From contig NW_005178929.1 in NCBI RefSeq assembly GCF_000350225.1, positions 142,697 through 206,696 of the forward strand: a stretch of 64,000 nt of DNA. Direction: 5' to 3'. The position numbers were made by a program, and so were the translations under genes. A model generated the notes under the pieces. The model was not told the origin of the DNA. It made no database searches and saw only the letters and a list, made by a program, of their open reading frames with translations. Below, in pieces: positions 33,570-43,414 of this stretch (positions within the stretch are counted from its first letter, which is position 1; every line of letters begins with the position of its first letter). Origin of the DNA: Chondrus crispus (taxonomy: Eukaryota; Rhodophyta; Florideophyceae; Gigartinales; Gigartinaceae).

Positions 33570-35751
33570 TCACTCACGGCGTTGGCGCTTGGCAGAGGGC
33601 TCCGCTCCCCGCACCGCCACGCTGGCGGGATCAGCATCGACTGCTCCGTACGGTGTCTTCGCGGACACCTGCTCGCTCAAGACGGCGAGGTGGTCCTGTG
33701 CCGCACGGATCCGCGCCATCGTCTCACTGCGGAGGAGATCCTCGCCGGTGTCGCGTTGGCGGATGGCGAACTGCAAGCCGGCCACCCGCGCCCTGAGCTG
33801 AGTCGCCTCGACCAGCCAGGCGCGCGCGGACTCCAAAGCCGCCGCAGGGGTGGTCGGTGCAGGGACACCGGCGTAGCCGCACTCCATCTGCAGAGCGCGC
33901 AGGGCAGCCTGCGCGTCCGGGACCAAGACGGGGGCTTCGTTCGCTGGCGCCACAGTCGGGGCTCCATCGGCCGCCACCGAGGGGGTCTGCGTCCCGGTCC
34001 CGGTCATTTCGCTGACGGGGAAGACGGCGGAGCCCGGAACCGATCCGGTAGCTACCGCAGGGAGGTTATCCCCCGCGGGCTCGACAGTAGGAACCTCGCG
34101 AGGGGCCCCCACCGGGGCGGGGTCCGTGACCGGCACTTCCATGGCCGGCGTTTCCGTGGCCGGCGGTGGCGAATCCGCAGTGATCGCGTCGCCCACCCTA
34201 GGAGGCGTCGAGGGACCGACTGGAAGGCCCTCTCCGAGGGCGGTGTCACCCGGCATCGGTAGAACCGGCGGGGTCGACACGGGCAGAGACTCCACGGACG
34301 GTTCGGCGGGAGTCCCGGCGGAGGCAACCGCGGCGCCCCACCCGTCACCGGAGGCGATGGCCGCACCGTACGACGGCGACCCGTCGTCCGGCAGGGGGTC
34401 GTACCAGTTGTCGGCCTCCGCCGACGTACCATCCCAATGCGGCATCCGCAAGGAGCAGCCGCGGGCCCAACTGTACCACACCAAGTCTCCGCGCTCTTGA
34501 AGAGACCAGTCCAACCGTTCGGAAAATTCGAGGATGGCCTCTGCGCCAACCGCGTCGAACGACGTCCCCTCGAGGATGGCGGCCACCCCGACCGATCGGA
34601 TGAGCTGCAGAAGCCCCGCAGATAACCGGAAGAGAGAGCCTCGCTCGCTGGGTTCGTTCCCGTTCCGGCTGGCTAGGCGAGGGTCCGGACACCTTGTGAA
34701 GAACAGGAGGCCGTCCCGTGCGGCGTGTAGGAAACCTAGCAACGCCAGGACGGCCCACTCCGAGAGCAAGATGGCGTCGATCAGTCGACGCATCCCGGGC
34801 GTCGCCTCTCGCCCGAAGGAACCGTCCTGCATCCACCGCGCTGCGGCATACGCCAGCACGCTGGGGGTGGGGATGCAGAGGTACTGTGGAGTTTCCAGAT
34901 TGCTCCAACCGTCCGGTAAGGCTGGGTATAGCCGCCCCCTAGCGAATGTGGGCACGGCGAAGAATTCCGTCGTGTGCCACATGTGGAAGTAGGCATCGGC
35001 GCGGCGACACCGCAACCGGCTCTCCTTGGCGGAATTCTCGCCCCACCGCACACGGTCGGCCACACTGTACCACCGGTCGAACGGGCGGGGGAATGCCAAC
35101 AACTGCACGAGGGCTTAGCATCCACGTCCCCGCCGAACCTCTCGAAGAGGTCGAACAACTGCGAATGGTACTGGTCCTCACCCGCACAGCGGATGTACAG
35201 AAGATCCAAACGGGAATCCGCCATTACGCGATGGGGCACGTGGACCCAGCGGGTCCTCCAAGCGGCCGAGCGGTTGTCTTGGCGGATTCGTCCGCGAGGG
35301 GAGGGCGTGCGGATACCCCGCCGCCTGGGGATGGCCCCAACCGAGCGGCATCGGGGAAGGCCGTTCCGATGTAAGCCTCGACGGACATCGGCGGCTGCGC
35401 GTGTGAGGGGTTGCTACCACCCCGGGGAATCCGGTGGTCTAATTCGGCCCCGGGCAATAAACTCCGAACGGCACGAACACCCGTCCGGAGCCAGCCGGAT
35501 GGCGGAGCCTCTGTCGCCGGAGGTGTGGTCGCGTACGGGTCCAGCGGTACTGGGCGGTTGCCCGCTCCGGCCGCCGCCTGCCCCGTGGCTACAACCCAGT
35601 CGGGGGACCGTCTCAGTACGGTTGTCTCGCCGACTTGGGGAGCCGGGGCTGAACGCAGAGGGCGCGGCAGGGGACCCTGGACGGCGGGAAGGCCGCGCGA
35701 GGGAAGAACCCCCGCGCCCGAAGCCCGCACCCGCGGGGCTGCGATGCTCGC
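33570..35751 (-). pseudogene. element A antisense gene, main part (a2 frame and end of a1)
   Basis: On the strand opposite to gag-pol. The 3' 1.5 kb (35108-33570) is one open frame that aligns over its length with B's 43415-44812. Conserved blocks: FPRPFD-WYSVA, RWGE, FHMWH-TEFF-VP, LYPALP, TPSV-AY-AA-W, LSEWAVLA-L-FLHAA, CPDPRL, RLSAGL, LIRSVG and ILEGT-FDA. A variable acidic/Pro-rich middle follows, then a helical coiled-coil-like segment and a basic tail ending KRQRRE. In compared stretches, differences from B fall at antisense third positions (e.g. TAC CCA GCC against TAC CCC GCG). Upstream, a1 (35751-35224) and the start of a2 overlap, with a -1 step near 35330; a further indel sits near 35110-35130. 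The function is unknown and no known family was recognised. Confidence 0.75.
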
Positions 35752-36422
35752 TGTAGTATTATGACCGGCGCGAGCGCGCGGAGGTCATCGGACGGCCGTA
35801 TACGGTATACACGTGGGCGGCTGTGCCCACGTGTAGCGAGCGCGCGCGCATGCCGAGCGGTCGTCATCTGGCGTACGTGTACAGTAGTGCACGTGTCGTC
35901 CGAGCGGTAGTCTACGCGTGTTACGTGTGCGCGTTAGCACACGTGTCGTCCGTGCCGTAGTCTGTAAGCAACACGCGTGTACAGTAGTGCACACGTGTAG
36001 TAGAAGCGTCCGTGCCGTAGTAGCAATTATGGCGCTAGTTTTTTAATTGTGTACAGTACCCGGCACGCACTAGGCGGCAGGTACTGTACTACTGTACTGG
36101 GACAGGTGTCCGAGGCGTCCCTCTGCGGGGTTAAGACCTGGCACCTGTCCCCACCAGTAAACGGGGGCAAGCTCGCCCCCGTCCCTTTTGCGCCTACGTA
36201 CGTCCGTTTTCGGTTGTCTGTCGCGCGCGCTGGCTTCTAACCCGTTACCGGTCGCTCCCATTCACGCACCACGGGGCGACTGCGCGTAACCGGCCAGTGA
36301 GCCACTCCCTTTTCGCGAGCTCGTCCGATCGGTTCAATTAGCGCGTGGCGTCCGCGCCGCGTGCTCCCTCGCTAAAGCCTCCGCCTCTCACCCAACCCAG
36401 GGCGGAGAGGAGTTATCCCACA
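35752..36422 (+). repeat. element B 5' LTR
   Basis: 671 bp. Contains CACGTG-type boxes and three imperfect repeats of a CACGTGTCGTCCG-GCGGTAGTC unit near 35893-36020. The first arm of the hairpin seen in the 3' LTR is replaced here by unrelated sequence. Confidence 0.93.
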
Positions 36423-36424
36423 TT

Positions 36425-36438
36425 TGGTACTCTTGTGG
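36425..36438 (+). other. element B primer-binding site (putative)
   Basis: TGGTACTCTTGTGG, identical to the site after A's 5' LTR, beginning three bases after the LTR end. Confidence 0.55.
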
Positions 36439-37408
36439 AGGGGAAAACTCTCGAGGTTGAGCCGCACGCGTGGTCGCTCGATCGCGCGCAGAACCGTACA
36501 GACGGAAAAGGTTGAGAAATCACCGCGTCGATTGCGAAGCGTATTCGACGATGAACGGACCGGATCAAGGGAAAGACTCCGCCTCCGGGCGTCTGAGCAC
36601 CGGCAGTGGCAGTGGTGCACCGCGCGCCCGGGTGGAGAACCCGGAAGCCCTGCTGCGACCGCCACCGCGACCGGGCCGCACGCGAGCGTCCGCATCGGAT
36701 GTTACCCCGGCCGCGTCGGCAGGCACTGAGAATCGCGTCCAATGGATGGTCGACGCGATTCAGCCGCGCATCCAGGCCTGGGTCGAGGAGTTCCTCGCTA
36801 CGGAACTCCCCCAGGAAGCGCGCGTATGCCTCGACCGAACGGTGCCCGCGCTCGTGGACGCGCACGTACGCAGCGCGATACCACCGCTTTTGGACGAACT
36901 TCTACCCGCTCAAGTCCAATGCGAGGTGGTGACCGCGCTCACCACTGTGGATGAAGAATCCCCGTCCGGCACGGCTCTAAAGGGAGCCATCAGCTCCGCC
37001 GTGGCCAATCGTCCGGCCACGACCTTCGCCGGAGCAGGAGTCGACGCACGCGAGCAGCGCGACTCAACCGCTCCGGATCCTACGCTAACGCACGCTGAAC
37101 CGATCGGCGCCGCACCAGGGATCGGTACAATGCCCCCTCACCCGGAGGGTAAGACCATTTACCTCCCACCAATTTATGGTGCTACAGGAGGGACCACAGA
37201 AAATGGCCCTCCTGTACTCGCCGATACGGCTGGCCCCCGCGGGACAGAAAACCGCCTGGGGCGCTTCGCGACAGAAAAGCGACAGCCGTATCGGTCGAGC
37301 AGAAGAAGCGCACCCGGCGCTCAAGGCTACACCTCGGAGGGTACAGAAAACCCCTCCAAGGAAGAAGACACAAGACGTCGCCACAGGGCGACGCGCAAGA
37401 ACCGCGAC

Positions 37409-37590
37409 GGACGCTACGCGCGATACTGCGATGCCGGAGGGGTCGGTTACCCCTCAGATGATAACTGCGAAGGACGCTATACGCGATACCGCGATGCCGG
37501 AGGGGTCGGTTACCCCTCCGATGATAACCGCGAAGGACGCTATACGCGATACCGCGATGCCGGAGGAGGTGGATACCCCTCCGATGACGA
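37409..37590 (+). repeat. 63-nt coding minisatellite in element B gag, three units
   Basis: Units begin at 37409, 37472 and 37535 and encode GRYTRYRDAGGVGYPSDDN-type peptides of 21 residues. Element A has a single corresponding unit near 26399-26450. Confidence 0.88.
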
Positions 37591-38011
37591 GGACACCGAG
37601 TCGGACGGATCGCGCAGAGGCCACCGCAGAGGCCGCAATGCGCGCAGCCGACGTCGGTTCCGGCGGGGGCAGAGACCGCCGGTCTGCCCCGAGGCGGGAT
37701 CCGAGACGGTTGCCGGTGCTCAGACAGCTGAACGACCTGTTCACCAAGGCCGTCGACTACTGCACGTATAGGCTGGAAAATCGCAGCGCGCGCTACGACG
37801 CGAGTACCGCGCGGCGAGTTAACCGATATCGGAAGAAGTTGGACGTCCAGCTCAAAACCCACACATTCCGTGGTCAAGATCCAATCGCGGTGCTAAGATT
37901 TCTCGCGCGCTTCAAGATGGCCTGCGACCACAATGGGGTCAGCGAAGGCGCGGCCGTATGGTGTTTCCAGTTCTATGTGACTGGGTAGGCTCACGCCTTG
38001 CTCCGGTCCAG

Positions 38012-38265
38012 NNNNNNNNNNNNNNNNNNNNNNNNNNNNNNNNNNNNNNNNNNNNNNNNNNNNNNNNNNNNNNNNNNNNNNNNNNNNNNNNNNNNNNNNN
38101 NNNNNNNNNNNNNNNNNNNNNNNNNNNNNNNNNNNNNNNNNNNNNNNNNNNNNNNNNNNNNNNNNNNNNNNNNNNNNNNNNNNNNNNNNNNNNNNNNNNN
38201 NNNNNNNNNNNNNNNNNNNNNNNNNNNNNNNNNNNNNNNNNNNNNNNNNNNNNNNNNNNNNNNNN
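38012..38265. other. assembly gap (254 N)
   Basis: Undetermined bases inside element B gag. Repetitive sequence is the likely cause. Confidence 0.99.
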
Positions 38266-38726
38266 AGATTCACGCGCAACGCGCGGACAAGGCCCGTGCT
38301 GTCGGTCGAGTCCCTATTTGAACTCCCGACAGCGCGCGGAACCGAAACGGAGGAGATACTGGCGGTGGCGGACCAGTCGGTGACGCAGAGCTCGCTTAGC
38401 TCGCCGCCGACTAGCTACCATCCGTCACCGGCCTCGTCCTCGGCGGGCGCACCGATGGCGCCCGCCCAACATGGTGACGCGCGCGCATATCCGTACGGAA
38501 GGCCAGTACAGAACCAGCGGGTCCGGTTCTTCAACCAAGGATTACCTGGACCCCCGCCGTGTCGGTTCTGTCTGGACCTAACCCACTGACAGGAGCAATG
38601 TCCTGTGGTGGCGGATAGCGCGCTGCGTTCGAAGCTTTTGCAGGCCCGCGAGGCCAATTATCAAAAGCTTCGGATCCGTCAAGGTCTCCGCCCAGGTTCG
38701 CCGTTCGAGCGTCAACCGCCGACCGC

Positions 38727-41700
38727 GTGGCGAAATTCGCGTGCGCAGGCTCCCACGGGCATCAACGTGGTCGAGCCGCGCGAGACCGTCCAATCGGAAG
38801 AACCCGCGTTACCGCTGACGGACGAGGGGCCCGAGGACCTTGGGTTGACGGGGGAAGCCGGGGAGGACGCGTAGAGGCGTCGACGATCCTCCCCGTGCCA
38901 AGCCTCAATAAACAAGGCACCCCGTCGACCGCTTCGGTACGCGCGCAATCGCAGAGCCGAACGGACGAAGCGGCAATTTGCTTCTTCAAGAAGCAAAATT
39001 ACAAGGTCACCGCAACGGTCGGACAACGACGCGCGATGATGCGCGCCATCACGCCGGTTCTAGATTCGGGCGCCGGCCCGAATCTAATCCACCTACGCTG
39101 TGTGGCAGAACCGTGGCGCGCTGCCATCCAGTCCGCGCGGAGCCCGCCGCTCATCGACGCTTCGAATAGGTCGATGAAGGCCCTCGGCGAGCTCAAGCTG
39201 TACGTCCCGATTGGTGAGTTCGTCGCGCGCGTACCGTTCTTGGTCGTCACCAACCTCGCGGTGGACTTTATCCTCGGAACCACGTTCCTGGATCGCCACG
39301 TGAAGGCGATCCTGCCACCGCAGAGGAAGGTGCTGTTCCATCATGCGCCGTCCGTAGCGCTGACGGGAGTCACACCCTCGAGGCACGACCGCAAGATGGC
39401 CTCGAGGGGACCGTCGCAGCAGCTCCCGCAGGAGGAAAATTCGGCCGACCGGAAGCGCGCGCAGTTCCCGACGAACGTACCGTCACGAAAAATTCGCGTG
39501 GTCGAGGGGGTGACGATACCCCCGATGACCCAAGCGATGGTACGCGTCGCAACACCGGTTGGGGGGCTTTGCTTCCGGCAAAACCACCCCAAAACGGCGC
39601 ATAAGAATTTATGCCTGATGGCCCAGGGGGTCATGGACCTCCTCCCGGGCGAGCCGTTTACGGTGCTCGTTAGCAACTTCGGAAGCCGCGCGGCCCACGT
39701 CCCCAAGCATACTGTTGTTGGTCTCGCGTTGCCTTCCCCCACATACATCCTGACACTTGGCGTGCCGGTCCCCGGAGAGGCCGACGCTAAGGAAGGGGGA
39801 GGGAACAAAAATAATTCCTCGACCGCTACGGAGGAACAGGCGCGACGCGAACAACCAGTTACGGACGATGGCAGAAGAAAATCCTCCACCGCTACGGAAG
39901 GATACGCGCGTCGCAAAGAACCCGCTACGGACGAAAGCAGGATTAATTCCCCACCCGCGGGGGAATGTGCGCGACGAGAAGGACCCGTTACGGACGATGG
40001 CAGAATTAAATCCACCACCGCTACGGGAGGAGGCGCGCGACGCGAAGAACCGGAAACGGACGACGCCCACAGTGGCAATCCCGCTAACGCGGATGAGCGG
40101 ACCGATACGGACGCGGAGAAGACCCGCTCGTGGGAAGAAGACGTCCATATTGGTGCAGAAGACAGTACCGTCCGGTCGGAAATTATGGACATGCTGTCCG
40201 AGTTCAAGGACATGTGGTCCGGCCACTTGGGTAAGATCGATGCTACGAAGCATCGCATCGAGCTGAAGCCCGGTGCGAAGCCGATCTACCAAGCACCCTA
40301 CCGAGCCGGACCCATCGCGCGCGAGAAGGAGAAGAAGGAAATCGACCGCATGCTGCGCACGGGAGTCATCGAACCGACATCGGCCGAGTGGGCGAGCCCC
40401 GTGGTCTTCGTCCCTAAAAAGGACGGGACCATGCGGTTCTGCGTGGACTATTGCAAGCTAAACGCCGTTACGGTTCGCGACTCCTACCTACTACCGCGCA
40501 TGGACGAATGTATCGACTCGCTCGGCGATGCCACTGTCTCTACCACGCTAGACTGTAATAGCGGGTATTGGCAGGTGGAGATCGCCGAGGAGGACCGCGA
40601 CAAAACTACGTTCGCGTCGCATTCGGGCCTCTACCGCTTCCTACGCATGCCGTTCGGTCTCAAAAACGCGCCCGCGACATTTCAACGAGCGGTCGACATC
40701 ATCCTGTCCCGCGTGAAATGGGAGACGGCGCTGGTCTACCTCGATGACGTCATCGTCTACTTGCGAACCGTTACGGAACATATGGCGCACGTGCGCGAGG
40801 TACTACGGCTTCTACATACTGCGGGCGTGTCGCTAAAATTGGCGAAGTGCGCGTTTTTCGACACCTCCGTAACCTATCTCGGGCACGTCATCCGTCTGGG
40901 ACGGTTGGAGGTGGAGCAACGCAACGTCATCGCGATCGAGCGTGCGCGCGCCCCTACGAACCAAACGGAACTGTGATCCTTTCTCGGGATGTGCAACGTT
41001 TACCGACGGTTTGTGCCAGGATTCGCGAGGATCGCCGCGCCGCTGAACAAGAAGACCGGCAAGAATCAGCCCTACGAGTTCGAGATATTAACCGATACGG
41101 AATACGCGGCGTTTGAGGAATTGAAGCGGCGCCTCGTGGCGCCGCCAATCCTCGCGCTGCCCCGCTACGGACGGAAATATACGCTGGACACCGACGCGTG
41201 CGGACACCAAGTGGGTTGCGCCCTTCTACAAGAGCAACCCGATGGAGGTACTCGACCGATCGGATATTGGAGCCGTGCGTTGACCGACGCGGAGCGCAAT
41301 TATACGACTACCGAAAAGGAATGCTTGGCCGTAGTGTGGAGCATCCTCATCCTACGGCCGTACCTATACGGAAGCGCGTTCAACCTCCGCACGGATCACG
41401 AGGCCCTACGCTGGGTCCTCAATTTAGCGGACTGTTCCGGTCGGCTCGCTCGCTGGCGCCTGCGCTTGGCGGAGTACGACTACGAGGTATAGTACCGCCC
41501 AGGCGTCAAGCACCAACTCGCGGACGGCGTATCGCGCTTACGTACCGATGGAGGAGACACCAAACCGGTCGATGATGAGGTCCCGTGCTTCGCGGTCCAG
41601 TACGGTGAGGGCAGCGAGGCCCTCCTGGACAATGTGCACTGGGACCCGCCGCAAGACCGTCCGGACGGTTGTCACGCGCTCGCGATAACTCCCGAGGAAC

Positions 41701-43238
41701 GCGACGCTGCGTCCATGTCGGTTGAGGAATTTCTACGCGAACAAGCTGAGGACGCCTTCTGTCGCTTCGCCGCGGAAACCGTCGGGACGCCGAACTCGAA
41801 GTTCGACATCGACCGTTACGGATTTCTCGTGAGGACGTCCCCGCTGGACGGAACCCTGCAGCGCGTGGTACCGGCTCGGTTGCGCCCCCGGGTACTGTAC
41901 CTGGCACACCATCCGAGGTTGGCAGGTCACCCGGGAGCGACGCGTATGTACTACACCCTTCGCAGGGAGTAATACTGGCCACACATGGCCAGCGACGCGT
42001 TTTCGACCGTACAGAATTGCACCTCGTGTGCTGCGACCCGCGGGACGCTTGTCAAGAACCAAAAGGATCTCAAGCTGTTCCCCGCGGCGGGCCCCTTGGA
42101 GTTTGTCGCGATGGACCTCCTGGGGCCCCTGCCCAAGACCGCTCACGGAAACCAACACGTGTTGGTAATTACCGACCGGTTCTCCAAGCTAACACGCAGT
42201 ATCCCGCTCCGGACCACAACCGCTTCGGTCGTCGCAAACGCGTTTTTAGACAACTGGGTCTACGTTTACGGAGCGCCGCGCTACGTACTAACCGACAATG
42301 GCCCCCAGTTCGCTGCGAAATTCTTCGACGCGGTATGCGCCCTCCTGGGGGTGCGGCATTATATCACGACAGCCTACCACCCCCAGTCGAATGGGCAGAC
42401 CGAACGGTTCAATCGCACGCTGTTGCAACGCCTCCGGCACTACGTGGAGGAGCACCAGCGCGATTGGGACGACTACGTGCAGCCGCTGACCTTCGCGTAC
42501 AATACGCAGGTCCACCGGTCGACGGAGACGACTCCGTTCGACCTGGTGTTAACGCGGCCACCGTCCGGTTTAATCCTCCCCGGTACTGTGCCGCAGGACG
42601 CGGGGACCCATCGAGAGGACCCGCGGACCCCAGTGCAGTACAAGCGCGCCACGCTGCGCAAGCTTCGCGACGCTCTCGACCGCGCTCGGACGAAATTATC
42701 CGCATCGCAAAAGCTGTACAAGGACAATTTTTACAAGAAGGTCCGCTTCCGTCCGGTCGTTGTGGCGGGCGATTTTGTCTACGTTGATCGCCCGCCCCGC
42801 CCGTTGAAAAGCGTCGAGCGACGCACACGTGCGCAAGGTACGACCGGAACGGACGAGCTCTCTGTCAAACTTCTACCAAGGACAGAGGGGCCGTTTCGCG
42901 TGCGCTCCGCTACGGACACCACGGTCCTCATCGAGCAGGACGGTGTGGAGAACCGCGTGAGCATCGACCGCGTCACAAAAAGGCCACGCGGGCCGGGGGA
43001 CACTGTCACCTCGGCCATTCCATCCGCATCGGACGCACAAACCACAACGCCCCGCGCGGAATACGTCGTTGACTGCATCGTCGGACACCGTATGACCCGC
43101 GGAGGCATCGAGTACAAGGTTCGCTGGTACGGGTACGCCGCTTCCGACGATACCTACGAGCCCTCCGAGGGGCTCCCGCAACCTTTCATCGACCGATATT
43201 GGCGTACGCGCCAAGGACGGACAAGCGCGCTCGCGTAG
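38727..43238 (+). pseudogene. element B pol: protease, RT, RNase H, integrase, chromodomain (three stops)
   Basis: Frame -1 to gag and already open upstream of the gag stop; no credible ATG, so it was probably made by frameshifting. Protease DSGAGPNLIH near 39066; RT with YLDD at 40737-40748; RNase H DTDACGHQ near 41190; integrase D in AMDLLG, TDNGPQF and GQTERFN between 42110 and 42410; GPY-type tail; chromodomain near 43060-43210 (EYVVDCIVGHR, VRWYGY, DDTYEPSEGL). An array of near-identical charged repeats (type TATEEQARREQPVTDDG) lies before RT at 39820-40060. Stops: TGA 40974-40976, TAG 41490-41492 (CAG in A), TAA 41970-41972 (TAT in A). Chromodomains guide integration to heterochromatin in chromoviruses. 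Confidence 0.9.
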
Positions 43239-43414
43239 CGCTTCTTCCGGCCTCGCATGGCCGAACCGTCAGGACGACCTCGCTCGCGCGCGTCGTGCAC
43301 TGCCGCCCGCACGCGCCAAAAGGAAAAGGCAAGGAACACCGCTAATCGGCTCTGTTTACTGTGGACGAAGCCCCTAATGGGCTACGCGAAAGGGGGCGAC
43401 CAACGGGTCGGGGC

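Larger units (their letters stand above)
36551..38874 (+). pseudogene. element B gag (two stops, assembly gap)
   Basis: Starts at ATG 36551 and aligns with A's gag to the common end LTGEAGEDA at 38874. The frame is carried by 36551-37771 and later segments; a frame change occurs near 37700. TAG at 37986-37988 stands where A has CAG, and TGA at 38587-38589 where A has CGA. The zinc knuckle is CRFC-LDLT-H-(stop)-QEQC, so the cysteine/histidine spacing CX2CX4HX4C is preserved apart from the stop. Part of the capsid region is lost in the gap 38012-38265. An Arg/Asp-rich domain contains a triplicated 21-residue unit. Gag would form the particle shell; this copy is dead. Confidence 0.82.

Noticed and set aside
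36049-36240. 63-codon frame present in both LTRs of element B
   Set aside because: Duplicated only because LTRs are duplicated; no domain.
39341-40258. 305-codon minus-strand frame opposite element B pol
   Set aside because: Lies opposite the conserved protease-RT region, where plus-strand coding explains the sequence.
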